Part shown: positions 17,152-26,945 of the stretch, one piece after another
Layout of the letters: the number at the start of each line of letters is the position of its first letter
Position numbering within the stretch: the first letter of the stretch is position 1
Assembly (NCBI RefSeq): GCF_900589395.1
Contig: NZ_UUIS01000043.1
Span: 19,999 to 83,998, forward strand
DNA from: Pseudomonas viridiflava
Lineage (GTDB): Bacteria > Pseudomonadota > Gammaproteobacteria > Pseudomonadales > Pseudomonadaceae
DNA length: 64,000 bases
Direction: 5' to 3'
Program-made: the position numbers and the translations under genes
The notes under the pieces: generated by a model
Databases searched by the model: none
Seen by the model: only the letters and a program-made list of their open reading frames with translations
What the model was told of the DNA's origin: nothing

Positions 17152-17631
17152 GTGATCGACCCCGATGGTTTCCGTCCTAATGTCGGGATTATTCTGACAA
17201 ACGATTCTGGTCAGGTCCTGTGGGCTCGGCGTATCAACCAAGACGCCTGGCAGTTTCCGCAAGGGGGCATCAACCCTCAGGAGACGCCGGAAGACGCGCT
17301 GTACCGTGAATTGAATGAAGAAGTCGGTCTTGAGCGCCAGGACGTGCAGATTCTTGCCTGTACCCGGGGCTGGTTGCGTTATCGTCTGCCACAGCGGTTG
17401 GTGCGTACGCATAGCCAACCGTTGTGCATTGGCCAAAAGCAGAAATGGTTTCTCCTGCGCCTGATCTCCAACGAGCAACGGGTGCGGATGGATTTGACCG
17501 GCAAACCGGAGTTCGATGGCTGGCGCTGGGTCAGTTATTGGTATCCGTTGGGTCAGGTAGTGACATTCAAGCGCGAGGTCTATCGGCGCGCCCTCAAAGA
17601 GCTTGCCCCGCGCCTGATGGCGCGTGACTGA
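17152..17631 (+). CDS. rppH: RNA pyrophosphohydrolase
   Basis: A 159-residue Nudix hydrolase that removes pyrophosphate from 5'-triphosphate RNA ends and so starts mRNA decay. The Nudix box reads [20 protein letters not shown] followed by VGL, fitting GX5EX7REUXEEXGU. The start is a GTG at 17152 ([15 protein letters not shown]), the conserved N-terminus of the family, with GAGG upstream. The frame is open back to 17110, but those residues do not match. It lies 21 nt upstream of ptsP, the usual arrangement. Confidence 0.95.
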   Translation: MIDPDGFRPNVGIILTNDSGQVLWARRINQDAWQFPQGGINPQETPEDALYRELNEEVGLERQDVQILACTRGWLRYRLPQRLVRTHSQPLCIGQKQKWFLLRLISNEQRVRMDLTGKPEFDGWRWVSYWYPLGQVVTFKREVYRRALKELAPRLMARD

Positions 17632-17652
17632 CACGGAGTTCGACCCCGAGCC

Positions 17653-19932
17653 ATGCTCAATACGCTGCGCAAGATCGTCCAGGAAGTTAACTCCGCCAAG
17701 GATCTCAAGGCGGCGTTGGGCATTATTGTGCTGCGGGTCAAGGAGGCCATGGGCAGCCAGGTCTGCTCGGTCTATCTGCTGGACCCCGAGTCCAACCGCT
17801 TTGTGCTGATGGCCTCCGAAGGCCTGAACAAGCGTTCCATCGGCAAGGTCAGCATGGCCCCCAACGAGGGCCTGGTCGGCCTGGTCGGCACCCGCGAAGA
17901 ACCGCTGAACCTCGAAGACGCCGCCACGCACCCTCGCTATCGCTATTTCGCCGAAACCGGCGAAGAGCGCTACGCCTCGTTCCTCGGTACACCGATCATC
18001 CACCACCGCCGTGTGGTGGGCGTGCTGGTCATCCAGCAGAAAGAGCGTCGCCAGTTCGACGAGGGTGAAGAAGCCTTCCTGGTGACCATGAGCGCCCAGC
18101 TGGCGGGGGTTATCGCCCACGCCGAGGCCACCGGTTCCATCCGTGGCCTGGGTCGCCAGGGCAAGGGCATCCAGGAAGCCAAGTTCGTCGGTGTGGCCGG
18201 CTCGCCCGGCGCCGCCGTGGGCGTGGCGGTGGTCATGCTGCCGCCGGCCGACCTTGAAGTGGTGCCGGACAAGACCGTTACCGACATCGACGCCGAGCTG
18301 GCGCTGTTCCAGAACGCGCTCGAAGGCGTGCGCAACGACATGCGCAACCTGTCCAAGAAGCTGGCCACCCAGCTGCGCCCCGAAGAGCGTGCGCTGTTCG
18401 ACGTCTACCTGATGATGCTCGACGATGCAGCACTGGGCAGCGAAGTCACCAATGTCATCAAGACCGGCCAGTGGGCCCAGGGCGCCCTGCGTTCGGTGGT
18501 CACCGAGCACGTCAACCGTTTCGAGCTGATGGACGACGCCTACCTGCGCGAGCGCGCCTCCGACGTCAAGGACCTGGGCCGGCGCCTGCTGGCCTACCTG
18601 CAAGAGGCGCGGCAGCAGACCCTGGTCTACCCCGACAACACCATCCTTGTCAGTGAAGAACTGTCGCCGGCCATGCTCGGCGAAGTGCCTGAAGGCAAGC
18701 TGGTCGGCCTGGTCTCGGTGATGGGCTCGGGCAACTCGCACGTCGCCATCCTGGCTCGGGCCATGGGCATTCCCACGGTCATGGGCCTGGTCGATTTCCC
18801 GTATTCGAAGGTCGATGGCATCGAACTGATCGTCGATGGCCATCATGGCGAGGTCTACACCAACCCCAGCGAGATCCTGCGCAAGCAGTTCGGCGTGGTG
18901 GTCGAGGAAGAACGCCAGCTGTCCCAGGACCTCGACGCCCTGCGCGAGCTGCCCTGCGTGACGCTGGACGGCCATCGCATGCCGATGTGGGTCAACACCG
19001 GCCTGCTGGCCGATGTCGCCCGCGCCCAGCAGCGCGGCGCCGAAGGGGTAGGGCTGTACCGCACCGAAGTGCCGTTCATGATCAACCAGCGCTTCCCCAG
19101 CGAAAAGGAACAGCTGGCCATCTACCGCGAGCAGTTGTCGGCCTTCCATCCGCTGCCGGTGACCATGCGCAGCCTGGACATCGGCGGCGACAAGGCGCTG
19201 TCGTATTTCCCGATCAAGGAAGAAAACCCGTTCCTGGGCTGGCGTGGCATCCGCGTGACCCTCGACCATCCGGAAATCTTCCTGGTGCAGACCCGTGCCA
19301 TGCTCAAGGCCAGTGAGGGCCTGAACAACCTGCGCATCCTGTTGCCAATGATCTCCAGCACCCATGAGGTCGAAGAGGCCCTGCACCTGATCCACCGCGC
19401 CTGGGGCGAGGTACGCGACGAAGGCGCCGATGTGCCGATGCCGCCGGTCGGGGTCATGATCGAGGTCCCGGCGGCGGTGTATCAGGCCCGCGACCTGGCG
19501 CGCCAGGTGGATTTCCTCTCGGTGGGCTCCAACGACCTGACCCAGTACCTGCTGGCTGTGGACCGCAACAACCCACGGGTGGCCGACTTGTACGACTACC
19601 TGCACCCGGCGGTGCTGCAAGCCCTGCAAAGCGTGGTGCATGACGCCCATGCCGAAGGCAAGCCGGTCAGCATCTGCGGCGAAATGGCCGGCGATCCGGC
19701 GGCGGCCGTGCTGCTGATGGCGATGGGCTTCGACAGCCTGTCGATGAACGCCACCAACCTGCCGAAAGTGAAGTGGATGTTGCGCCAGGTCAAGCTGAGC
19801 ATGGCCAAGGACCTGCTGGCCCAGTTGATGACCAACGACAACCCGCAAGTCATCAGCAGCTCGCTGCAACTGGCCCTGCGCAACCTGGGACTGGCGCGGA
19901 TGCTCAACCCGGGCTCCGTGAAAGGGCACTGA
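17653..19932 (+). CDS. ptsP: Phosphoenolpyruvate-protein phosphotransferase PtsP (EI-Ntr)
   Basis: A 759-residue first component of the nitrogen PTS, which passes phosphate from PEP to NPr. Residues 1-160 form a GAF sensor domain (QVCSVYLLDPESNRFVLMAS). The rest is enzyme I, with the phosphorylated histidine in GSGNSHVAILARAMGIPTVM, GLYRTEVPFMINQ, and the PEP-utilising signature VGSNDLTQYLLAVDRNNPR. A large open frame on the opposite strand is a GC-bias shadow. It is translated from a transcript shared with rppH. Confidence 0.97.
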   Translation: MLNTLRKIVQEVNSAKDLKAALGIIVLRVKEAMGSQVCSVYLLDPESNRFVLMASEGLNKRSIGKVSMAPNEGLVGLVGTREEPLNLEDAATHPRYRYFAETGEERYASFLGTPIIHHRRVVGVLVIQQKERRQFDEGEEAFLVTMSAQLAGVIAHAEATGSIRGLGRQGKGIQEAKFVGVAGSPGAAVGVAVVMLPPADLEVVPDKTVTDIDAELALFQNALEGVRNDMRNLSKKLATQLRPEERALFDVYLMMLDDAALGSEVTNVIKTGQWAQGALRSVVTEHVNRFELMDDAYLRERASDVKDLGRRLLAYLQEARQQTLVYPDNTILVSEELSPAMLGEVPEGKLVGLVSVMGSGNSHVAILARAMGIPTVMGLVDFPYSKVDGIELIVDGHHGEVYTNPSEILRKQFGVVVEEERQLSQDLDALRELPCVTLDGHRMPMWVNTGLLADVARAQQRGAEGVGLYRTEVPFMINQRFPSEKEQLAIYREQLSAFHPLPVTMRSLDIGGDKALSYFPIKEENPFLGWRGIRVTLDHPEIFLVQTRAMLKASEGLNNLRILLPMISSTHEVEEALHLIHRAWGEVRDEGADVPMPPVGVMIEVPAAVYQARDLARQVDFLSVGSNDLTQYLLAVDRNNPRVADLYDYLHPAVLQALQSVVHDAHAEGKPVSICGEMAGDPAAAVLLMAMGFDSLSMNATNLPKVKWMLRQVKLSMAKDLLAQLMTNDNPQVISSSLQLALRNLGLARMLNPGSVKGH

Positions 19933-19951
19933 CACGCCCTTGTGGGGCTCG

Positions 19952-20075
19952 GTAGGAGCGCGCTCTGCCCGCGACCGGCTGCGTTAGCAGTCGTAAAATT
20001 GTGGCATTTCCGAGATTTTGCGAGCGCTACGCACTCGGTCGCGGTGGTCCGGCATTCCGGCAAGCGCGCTCCTAC
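19952..20075. repeat. Inverted REP pair (GTAGGAGC family, extended right arm)
   Basis: The left arm is GTAGGAGCGCGCTCTGCCCG. The right arm carries the extra segment GGTGGTCCGGCATTCCGG before CAAGCGCGCTCCTAC. The spacer holds TGCGTTAGCAGTCGTAAAAT and GAGCGCTACGCACTCGGTCG. The right end provides the TAG stop of the minus-strand NRDE gene. Confidence 0.9.
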
Positions 20076-20827
20076 CCGATACGTATATCCAGCGCGACCT
20101 CGCCCGATTGCACCCCCTGTACCCCGAAACTGCGTTCGACCAGGCGCTGGCGTGCGTCGGCCTCGACGATCAGGACGGTGCTGGCCCGTGTGCCGTAATG
20201 TGCGCTGGCAATGAATACGCTCGACAGCAAGGTCTCGGTCGCCAGGCCCACCCCGGTATCGGGCAGCTCGCCAACGGCGACCGGTTCGCTATCGCTCAAC
20301 AACGCCAGCAACGTCGTCGGCTGTGGATCATGCAACTGGGCGGCCAGCCCGGCCCGGGCCTTGCGCAGCTTGGGCCAGGGCGTGTCGAGCCCGGCGTTGG
20401 ACAGGCCGTACACACCGTCCTTCAGGCGCTGTGGCGCCGGTTGCCGCGAACCCAGGTAATACAGCGCACCAGGATCACCCACCAGCAGATTGAAACCGGT
20501 GTACTCATGTGCTCGATCCGCCACCTCGGCCATATAGGCCTCGGGCGACTGTTCGCCGGTCAGAAACCCCGCCACCAGTTCGCCTCGTGAACGCAGCCCC
20601 TGCGTCTGGCCGGGCTGGCGAATATTGGTCAGCGCCGCAAAGCGTCCGTTCCTGGTGACGCCCAGCCAGGTGCCACCGGCCTCCAGGTCGCGCCCGGCAT
20701 ACACCTGCGGCGCATCCGGCCATTGCGCCAGTGCTTGCGTGGGGCGGGCGTAAAACTCGTCACGATTGGCCGCTACGATCAACGGTTGTGAGTGGCCGGG
20801 GCGCCAGGCGAATACGATCAGACACAT
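20072..20827 (-). CDS. NRDE (TANGO2-type) family protein
   Basis: A 251-residue protein of the NRDE/TANGO2 family. It begins MCLIVFAWRPG and has the name-giving AANRDEFYARPT. Further conserved pieces are GRDLEAGGTWLGVTRNGRFA, ALTNIR and GVYGLSNAGLDTPWPK. Cys2 and the fold suggest an Ntn-hydrolase-like enzyme, and TANGO2 relatives have been linked to haem or lipid handling, but the bacterial role is unsettled. The stop codon TAG is formed by the GTAG end of the adjoining REP. It is divergent from lgt. Confidence 0.85.
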   Translation of the reverse strand: MCLIVFAWRPGHSQPLIVAANRDEFYARPTQALAQWPDAPQVYAGRDLEAGGTWLGVTRNGRFAALTNIRQPGQTQGLRSRGELVAGFLTGEQSPEAYMAEVADRAHEYTGFNLLVGDPGALYYLGSRQPAPQRLKDGVYGLSNAGLDTPWPKLRKARAGLAAQLHDPQPTTLLALLSDSEPVAVGELPDTGVGLATETLLSSVFIASAHYGTRASTVLIVEADARQRLVERSFGVQGVQSGEVALDIRIG

Positions 20828-20954
20828 GCGCTGCTCCTTTGGAAGATGAAACTGTAACGATCTTCGGTCGGTCTCGGCTAGAGCCCCACGCCTCGCTCCG
20901 GTAACATGCGCCGCTGATCACGTTGCCGCAAAGGCATCCCATTAAGGAGTCGCA

Positions 20955-21767
20955 ATGCTGCCTTACCCGCAGATTGACCCGGTAGCGGTTTCCCTCGGCC
21001 CGCTGCAGATCCACTGGTACGGGTTGATGTACCTGGTCGGCATCGGAGGCGCCTGGTGGCTGGCCTCGCGCCGGCTGAACAGCTTTGATCCGACCTGGAC
21101 CAAGGAAAAACTCTCCGACCTGATTTTCTGGCTGGCCATGGGCGTCATCGTCGGCGGCCGGCTGGGCTATGTGCTGTTCTACGACCTGTCCAACTACATT
21201 GCCAACCCGCTGCTGATCTTCGAGGTCTGGAAAGGCGGCATGGCCTTCCACGGTGGTTTCGTCGGGGTGATGGTTGCCGCCTGGTGGTTCGGGCGGCGCA
21301 ACGGCAAGAGCTTCTTCCAGATCATGGACTTCGTCGCCCCGCTGGTGCCAATTGGCCTGGGGGCGGGCCGCATCGGCAACTTCATCAATGCCGAGCTGTG
21401 GGGCAAGCCGACCGACGTGCCGTGGGCGATGGTCTTCCCGCCGTTCAGCGACCCGGCGCAGCTGGCGCGCCATCCTTCACAGCTGTACCAGTTCGCCCTG
21501 GAAGGCGTGGCACTGTTCATCATCCTCAACCTGTTTGCGCGCAAGCCGCGCCCGACCATGGCCGTGTCCGGCATGTTCGCGCTGTTCTACGGGATCTTCC
21601 GCTTTATCGTGGAGTTCGTGCGCGTGCCCGATGCACAACTGGGCTACCTGGCCTGGGGCTGGGTCACCATGGGCCAGATCCTCAGCCTGCCGATGATCAT
21701 CGCCGGCCTGCTGCTCATCTGGCTGGCCTACAAGCGCGCCCCACAGGCCCAGAAGGCCGCGGTTTAA
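20955..21767 (+). CDS. lgt: Prolipoprotein diacylglyceryl transferase
   Basis: A 270-residue inner-membrane enzyme that moves a diacylglyceryl group from phosphatidylglycerol to the lipobox cysteine of prolipoproteins. The Lgt signature [19 protein letters not shown] is complete. [13 protein letters not shown] carries the conserved histidine and glycines, and [12 protein letters not shown] is also present. About seven membrane segments are visible. AAGGAG precedes the ATG. It is followed at 51 nt by thyA, a conserved pair. Confidence 0.97.
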   Translation: MLPYPQIDPVAVSLGPLQIHWYGLMYLVGIGGAWWLASRRLNSFDPTWTKEKLSDLIFWLAMGVIVGGRLGYVLFYDLSNYIANPLLIFEVWKGGMAFHGGFVGVMVAAWWFGRRNGKSFFQIMDFVAPLVPIGLGAGRIGNFINAELWGKPTDVPWAMVFPPFSDPAQLARHPSQLYQFALEGVALFIILNLFARKPRPTMAVSGMFALFYGIFRFIVEFVRVPDAQLGYLAWGWVTMGQILSLPMIIAGLLLIWLAYKRAPQAQKAAV

Positions 21768-21818
21768 TTCTGAAGCGCCGGGTGCGAGCCCGGCGGGTTC
21801 AACGATGCAGGTGATTCA

Positions 21819-22790
21819 ATGAAGCAATATCTGGAACTGGTCGCCCATGTGATCAAGCACGGGACCTTGCAGGCCAATCGCACCGGGGTGAACACCATCA
21901 GTTTCCCCGGCGCCATGTTGCGCTACGACCTGCAGGAAGGGTTTCCGGCCGTTACCACTCGGCGCCTGGCGTTCAAGTCGGCGATCGGCGAGATGGTCGG
22001 CTTTCTGCGCGGGGTCAACAACGCCGCTGAATTTCGGGCGCTGGGCTGCAAGGTCTGGGACCAGAACGCCAACGAAAACACCCACTGGCTGAACAACCCG
22101 TTTCGCCAGGGTGAAGATGACCTGGGCGAGATCTACGGCGTGCAATGGCGCAAGTGGCCGGCCTACAAGCGCATCCCGGCCAGCAACCAGGCGGCCATCG
22201 AGCAGACCCTGGCCCAGGGCTATCGGCAGATCGCCGAGGCCGAGGAAGATGGCCAGGCGTTCGTGGTGCTGTACAAGGCCATCGACCAGATTCGCCAGTG
22301 CGTCGACACCATCATCAACGACCCCGGCAGCCGGCGCATCCTGTTCCACGGCTGGAACTGCGCGCAGCTCGATGAAATGGCCTTGCCGCCGTGCCATTTG
22401 CTCTACCAGCTGCACCCCAACCCGCAGACCCGGGAAATCTCCCTGACCCTGTACATCCGCTCCAACGACCTGGGGCTGGGCACGCCGTTCAACCTCACCG
22501 AGGGTGCAGCGCTGCTGAGCCTGATCGGGCGCCTGACCGGCTACACGCCGCGCTGGTTCACCTATTTCATCGGCGATGCCCATGTGTATGAAAACCACCT
22601 GGACATGCTCAACGAGCAGATGACCCGCGAGCCGTTCCCTGCACCCAAGCTGGTCATTTCCGACCGTGTGCCGGACTTTGCCAAAACCGGTGTCTACCAG
22701 CCCGAGTGGCTGGAGCTGATCGAGCCGTCGGACTTCAGCCTGGAAGGCTATCAGCATCATGCGCCACTGACGGCGCCCATGGCTGTTTAA
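21819..22790 (+). CDS. thyA: Thymidylate synthase
   Basis: A 323-residue ThyA that methylates dUMP with methylenetetrahydrofolate. The catalytic cysteine lies in [11 protein letters not shown], preceded by [16 protein letters not shown]. The folate/dUMP region [20 protein letters not shown] and the C-terminal histidine segment [13 protein letters not shown] follow. It is longer than the 264-residue E. coli enzyme, as in other pseudomonads, because of an insert around residues 85-140. Its stop overlaps by 4 nt the stop of the convergent MocR gene. Confidence 0.96.
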   Translation: MKQYLELVAHVIKHGTLQANRTGVNTISFPGAMLRYDLQEGFPAVTTRRLAFKSAIGEMVGFLRGVNNAAEFRALGCKVWDQNANENTHWLNNPFRQGEDDLGEIYGVQWRKWPAYKRIPASNQAAIEQTLAQGYRQIAEAEEDGQAFVVLYKAIDQIRQCVDTIINDPGSRRILFHGWNCAQLDEMALPPCHLLYQLHPNPQTREISLTLYIRSNDLGLGTPFNLTEGAALLSLIGRLTGYTPRWFTYFIGDAHVYENHLDMLNEQMTREPFPAPKLVISDRVPDFAKTGVYQPEWLELIEPSDFSLEGYQHHAPLTAPMAV

Positions 22791-24187
22791 AGACAGCCCG
22801 CCAACCGCTGCGCCAGTGCCGACGCCTGTTCGGCACGGGTGACATTGGTAAAGCCCATCACCAGCCCCTGCCGGGGCGTCTCTTGCAGATACCATTGCGA
22901 CAGCGGCTCTATCGAGAGGCCCTGGGCTCTGGCGCGCCGGGCAATTGCGACGTCGTCACCCTCTGGCAGGCCTGCCAGTACATGCATGCCGCCGGCCTGC
23001 GGATTGAGGTGCAGGCGCTCGCCTGCGGCCTGTTGCAGTGCGTCGACCAGCCATCGGCGGCGGCGGGCATAGAGCTGGCGCATCCTGTTCAGGTGCCGGG
23101 CAAAATGTCCCTCGTTGAGAAACGCCGTGACCGTGGCTTGCAGCAGCTGCGGGCAATGGTTGTGCAGTCGGTCAGCCTGGCGGGCGAAGGCCTGGCTCTG
23201 TTCGGCCGGCACCACCAGGTAGGCCAGGCGCAGGCCGGGAAACAGCACTTTGCTGAAGGTGCCGGTGTAAAGCACGCGGCCTTGCTGGTCCAGGCTTTTG
23301 AGTGCAGGCAGCGGCTTGCCCTGATAGCGGTATTCGCTGTCGTAGTCATCCTCGATGATCCAGCGCTGGTTACAGGCGGCCCAGTCCAGCAGGGCCAGGC
23401 GGCGTGGCAACGACAGCGACACACCCAGCGGACTCTGGTGGGTCGGGGTGACCACGGCAAAGCGGGCGTCCGGTGCGCGCTCAACGCCCTGGGCCACGTC
23501 CAGGCCCTGGTCGTCCACCGGCACCGGCACCAGTTCCATGCCGGCGTGCTGCAAGGCATGACGTGCCATGAAATAGCCCGGCTCCTCCAGCCAGCAGCGG
23601 TCACCGGGTTGCATCAATGTGTGGACGATCAAGTCCAGGCAGGCGCGATAGCCGGCGCAGACAAACACCTGTTCGGCCTGGCAGGTGATGCCGCGTGAAA
23701 TCCCCAGGTAGGTGGCAATGGCCGCCCGCAGCGGCGCATGGCCTTGCGGGTCGGGATAGACCAGCCCTTCAAGCCCCGCCTGGCGCAGTTGGCGCCCGGC
23801 CAGGCGGGTCCACAGCTTGCGCGGAAAGGCATCCAGCGCCGGCAGGCCCATCTGCAGGGCCTGCGGCAGCGTACCGCGATGGCTGGACGCCAAGGGCGTC
23901 GCCGGCTCGGACAACGGCACGGCACCCGCAGCAAGGGCCGGCAGGTGCGGCGTGACCACGGTGCCGGCTGCGCCACGGGCAATCAGGTAACCCTCGCCGA
24001 TCAGCAACTGGTAAGCCGCCTCCACGGTGCCACGCGCCAGGTTCAGCTCTGCGGCCAGCGCCCGCACGGCCGGCACCCGGTCGCCAGGGCGCAGGCGGCC
24101 GTCAGCGATGGATTCGCGAAAGCGCTGGTACAGCTGGCGATAGATCGGTGAGGTCTGGCTGCGATCCGGAATGAAGGGCGTCAACAT
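22787..24187 (-). CDS. MocR-family regulator (GntR domain fused to aminotransferase fold)
   Basis: A 466-residue PLP-dependent transcription factor. The N-terminal winged helix reads [20 protein letters not shown], then [20 protein letters not shown]. The C-terminal fold-type I domain has the PLP lysine in [19 protein letters not shown], plus DDYDSEYRY and [14 protein letters not shown]. PdxR, GabR and TauR belong to this group. It is divergent, 71 bp away, from the GNAT/reductase/AhpD operon, its most likely target. The effector is unknown, and a pyridoxal-metabolism role is not supported by its neighbours. Confidence 0.88.
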   Translation of the reverse strand: MLTPFIPDRSQTSPIYRQLYQRFRESIADGRLRPGDRVPAVRALAAELNLARGTVEAAYQLLIGEGYLIARGAAGTVVTPHLPALAAGAVPLSEPATPLASSHRGTLPQALQMGLPALDAFPRKLWTRLAGRQLRQAGLEGLVYPDPQGHAPLRAAIATYLGISRGITCQAEQVFVCAGYRACLDLIVHTLMQPGDRCWLEEPGYFMARHALQHAGMELVPVPVDDQGLDVAQGVERAPDARFAVVTPTHQSPLGVSLSLPRRLALLDWAACNQRWIIEDDYDSEYRYQGKPLPALKSLDQQGRVLYTGTFSKVLFPGLRLAYLVVPAEQSQAFARQADRLHNHCPQLLQATVTAFLNEGHFARHLNRMRQLYARRRRWLVDALQQAAGERLHLNPQAGGMHVLAGLPEGDDVAIARRARAQGLSIEPLSQWYLQETPRQGLVMGFTNVTRAEQASALAQRLAGCL

Positions 24188-24258
24188 GGCCTGGTCTTTT
24201 ATGCACTTTTTGGCCCTGTAGCTTAGGCCATCGGCCGCCTAAAGTGAGCGCTCTCTTC

Positions 24259-24720
24259 ATGGCGGCTTACCTCATGGCCTATACCTTTTTGCACCTCGAC
24301 GCCCCATCCGGCCTGGCGGCCAGTTTCGCGCTGATGCGCGTCCTGCGTCCGACCCTGGCTTGCGCCGAGGCCTATACCACGCAACTGCTACGCCAGATCA
24401 ATCAGGGCTATCGCTTGCTGGCCGTGCACGACGGTGACTCCATCGTCGGCCTGGCTGGCTACCGCGAGCTGGAAAACCTGCTGTATGGACGCTTCATCTA
24501 TGTCGACGACCTGGTGATCAGTCCCGACCTGCAGCGCAGCGGCCTGGGGGCGCAGGTGCTGGAGGCCGTGCGCCGCGAGGCGCGCCGCCGTGGTTGTCAG
24601 CACCTGGTGCTGGACACTGGCCTGCACATGCCGCTGGCCCAGCGCTTCTATTTTCGCCAGGGCCTGCTGGCCCGTGGCATGCACTTCACCCAGCGTCTGA
24701 ACGAGGAGCGCGCCGCATGA
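24259..24720 (+). CDS. GNAT-family N-acetyltransferase
   Basis: A 153-residue acyl-CoA N-acyltransferase. The acetyl-CoA pyrophosphate loop is SPDLQRSGLGAQVLEAVRRE (Q/RxxGxG/A), preceded by the beta-strand GRFIYVDDLVI. The C-terminal strand region is HLVLDTGLHMPLAQRFYFRQ. Starts at 24244 (GTG), 24259 and 24274 are possible and none has a clear ribosome-binding site. The stop overlaps the next start (ATGA), so the genes are translationally coupled. The substrate is unknown. Confidence 0.8.
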   Translation: MAAYLMAYTFLHLDAPSGLAASFALMRVLRPTLACAEAYTTQLLRQINQGYRLLAVHDGDSIVGLAGYRELENLLYGRFIYVDDLVISPDLQRSGLGAQVLEAVRREARRRGCQHLVLDTGLHMPLAQRFYFRQGLLARGMHFTQRLNEERAA

Positions 24721-25337
24721 ACAAGGTCCTGCTGATCAATGCCAGTCCCCAGGGCGAGGCTTCCCATGCTTATCGGCTGGCCCTGGAACTGGTCAACACC
24801 CTGCGCCGGCGGCAACCGGCGCTGGCGCTGGTCGAACGCGATCTGGGCGCCCGGCCATTACCGCCGCTGACGTGCGACTACGCCCGCGCCCTGACCACGT
24901 TGACCCCGGCCGAGGCGCCGGTGTTCGAGGTGTCCGAAGCGCTGATCAACGAGTTGCAAAGCGGCGATGTGCTGCTGATCGCCACGCCGATGCACAACTT
25001 CACCGTGCCGGCTGCGCTCAAGCTGTGGATCGATTACGTGCTGCGCATTCACCGCACCTTCAGCGTCGGCCCCCAGGGCAAGACCGGCCTGCTGTGCGAC
25101 CGGCCGACCTACGTACTGGTGGGGTCCGGTGGCTTTCACCAGGGCGCATGGGCGCGGCAGCCGGATTTTCTCACGCCGTACCTGCGCCATGTGCTCAACA
25201 CCCTGGGCGTGTTCGACCTGCATTTCAGCTACCTGCAGGGCCTGGTGTCCGGTGCTGATGCGGTCGACAGCGCGCTGGCCGAGGCGCGTGCCCGGTTGGC
25301 CCTGGAGCCGTTGTTTGGCGAACTCGCCTGTTACTGA
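24717..25337 (+). CDS. FMN-dependent NAD(P)H oxidoreductase, AzoR-like
   Basis: A 206-residue flavodoxin-fold reductase related to AzoR. The FMN phosphate loop is LLINASPQGEASHAYRL. The flavin-contact region TPMHNFTVPAALKLWIDYVL and GSGGFHQG are typical of azoreductases, which reduce quinones and azo compounds by two-electron transfer. It overlaps the upstream GNAT gene by 4 nt and is 27 nt from the AhpD-like gene. The set looks like a small redox or xenobiotic stress operon under the MocR regulator. Confidence 0.85.
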   Translation: MNKVLLINASPQGEASHAYRLALELVNTLRRRQPALALVERDLGARPLPPLTCDYARALTTLTPAEAPVFEVSEALINELQSGDVLLIATPMHNFTVPAALKLWIDYVLRIHRTFSVGPQGKTGLLCDRPTYVLVGSGGFHQGAWARQPDFLTPYLRHVLNTLGVFDLHFSYLQGLVSGADAVDSALAEARARLALEPLFGELACY

Positions 25338-25364
25338 ACCTTTATTTTTCATAGGAGTTTCACC

Positions 25365-25796
25365 ATGAGCCAACTCAGACTGCCGTTTCCCTCCCTGTCG
25401 CCGGCCGCCTATCAGGGCCTGCTGGCCACCAACAAGGCGCTGGTCGAAGGCGCACTGCCGCTGCCACTGCTGGAACTGGTGTTTTTGCGGGTGTCGCAGA
25501 TCAATGGCTGTGCGTTCTGCCTGGGCAAGCATGCGCAAACCCTGCGCGAGTGCGAGGTGCCGCAGGCAAAGCTCGACTGCCTGGCCGGCTGGCGGATCAG
25601 CGAATTGTTCGATGCGCGTGAGCGTGCGGCGCTGGCCTGGGCCGAAACGCTCACGTACATCAGTGACAAAGGCGCACCCGATGAGCTGTATGAGCCTTTG
25701 TCATCACACTTTTCCGATGCCCAGGTCAGTGACCTGACCCTGGCGGTGTCATTGATGAATGCATTCAATCGCTTGGCAGTGGGGATGAAACTTTAA
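25365..25796 (+). CDS. AhpD-like/carboxymuconolactone decarboxylase-family protein
   Basis: A 143-residue CMD-domain protein. The redox motif INGCAFCLGKHAQTLRE carries CxxC and the downstream histidine typical of AhpD-type alkylhydroperoxidases. RISELFDARERAALAWAETL and VSLMNAFNRLAVGM are standard for the family. AGGAG precedes the ATG. As the last gene of the GNAT-reductase operon it probably has peroxidase or thiol-disulfide activity. Confidence 0.86.
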   Translation: MSQLRLPFPSLSPAAYQGLLATNKALVEGALPLPLLELVFLRVSQINGCAFCLGKHAQTLRECEVPQAKLDCLAGWRISELFDARERAALAWAETLTYISDKGAPDELYEPLSSHFSDAQVSDLTLAVSLMNAFNRLAVGMKL

Positions 25797-25926
25797 GACG
25801 CTTCCAATTATCTTTCTGTCAGGCAGCGCCCTGTGGGTCACTTATGGGCACACGGTGTATCGCGTTCGGCATCATCGATACAAGTCATTGAGCGTGGCGA
25901 ATGGCTACACGGTAGTTGCGCGCGTA

Positions 25927-26652
25927 TCAATCCCGGGTGTCCAGAAGTTGCAGGTTTAGTGTGCGCGGCGGTGCCCAGTACGAATGATTGCCGACCCGGT
26001 CGATGATGCAGTAAGTGATTTCCGGTGGCTGGCTTTCAATGGCATCGCGAATCAGGGCCGGGGGGACGATCAGGTCGATGGGGTGATCGATGTCTTCTTC
26101 GCGCAGCGCTGGCAGGTCCAGCCGCAAGTCGCCCCAGCGCAGGGTGATTTCATCGTGGCAGGCCATGTTCAGGTACGGCTCGATGGTCAGCGGCAAGCCA
26201 CTTTCAAGGTGCCTGGGCGTCAGGCCGCGGCGGGCCACGCAAGGTGACAGCGACAACGGCGCCAGGCCCTGGTTTTCCTCCTCGCAAGAGCCCGGCAGCT
26301 GTCCGCCGGGAGTGTCCAGCTTGACCCACAGCTTGTGGCACAGCGAGGTGAGCGGCGTGCCGCCGACTTTCATAACCCGGTAGTAGGTTCGGGCCTTGCC
26401 GTTCTGCAGGAAGCTTTCCGGCACGCGCAATGCGACCGGGTGCGGGAGGTCGTCGCGGGTCAGGACGGTGGAGGCGACATAACACCCGTCCCAGAACAGC
26501 TCGATCAGGTCACCTTCATCCATCGCCTCGTAGGCGGGAATCTGCACCGTCAGTTGCGATGCAGCCAGCAGACCGATGCCATGCCGACAGGCCATGGGAA
26601 TAACAGGGACGGGCAGTTTTACCTGGGCGGCAGTGCAAGCAGTGTGGTTCAT
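25927..26652 (-). CDS. Unrecognised protein with two related beta-rich repeats
   Basis: A 241-residue protein I cannot assign. The start at 26652 (MNHTACTAAQVKLPVPVIPM) is preferred over the open frame to 26772 because a plausible promoter lies in that extension. Two segments of about 85-90 residues share a plan. Repeat 1 has TVQIPAYEAMDEGDLIELFW, then HPVALRVPESFLQNGKARTY and YRV. Repeat 2 has TIEPYLNMACHDEITLRWGD, then HPIDLIVPPALIRDAIESQP and TYCI. The layout resembles modules found in large Pseudomonas surface proteins, but there is no signal peptide here. A separate transcription unit is likely. Confidence 0.7.
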   Translation of the reverse strand: MNHTACTAAQVKLPVPVIPMACRHGIGLLAASQLTVQIPAYEAMDEGDLIELFWDGCYVASTVLTRDDLPHPVALRVPESFLQNGKARTYYRVMKVGGTPLTSLCHKLWVKLDTPGGQLPGSCEEENQGLAPLSLSPCVARRGLTPRHLESGLPLTIEPYLNMACHDEITLRWGDLRLDLPALREEDIDHPIDLIVPPALIRDAIESQPPEITYCIIDRVGNHSYWAPPRTLNLQLLDTRD

Positions 26653-26736
26653 GTCCGGATACTCGCTCGTTTCAAGTTGTGCAACTAAAAAGGAACAGGC
26701 AGACCCGCCTCGGTCACGAGCGTAGTCGCCGATCAA

Positions 26737-26766
26737 TATATAAAGGGGCGTGCAAAAGCGGCACAA
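26737..26766 (-). promoter_or_regulatory. Candidate sigma70 promoter of the two-repeat protein gene
   Basis: Read on the minus strand, TTGTGC (26766-26761) and TATATA (26742-26737) are separated by 18 bp and placed about 85 bp before the ATG at 26652. A 6-bp inverted repeat (TGAGCC / GGCTCA, 26774-26794) sits just upstream and could be an operator. Confidence 0.45.
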
Positions 26767-26945
26767 AACCAAATGAGCCCTTTGAGACGGCTCACGTGTT
26801 TTTTCTGAGCTAATGAGTTTTAGTTGGGGCTGTCAACAAGTAGGCGGGCGGGTGAAGCTTGAAATGAACGATTCAGAAAATTCCTACACTTAATGGCAGG
26901 AGCTGTTTACTGCGCAGTAAGCAGCCGTCCTACCGAATGCGGCGT

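Noticed and set aside
16951..19935. 994-codon open frame on the minus strand opposite ptsP
   Set aside because: It is exactly antisense to the confidently identified ptsP, and its translation is low-complexity, rich in His, Gln, Arg and Ala. It is typical of GC-rich shadow frames.
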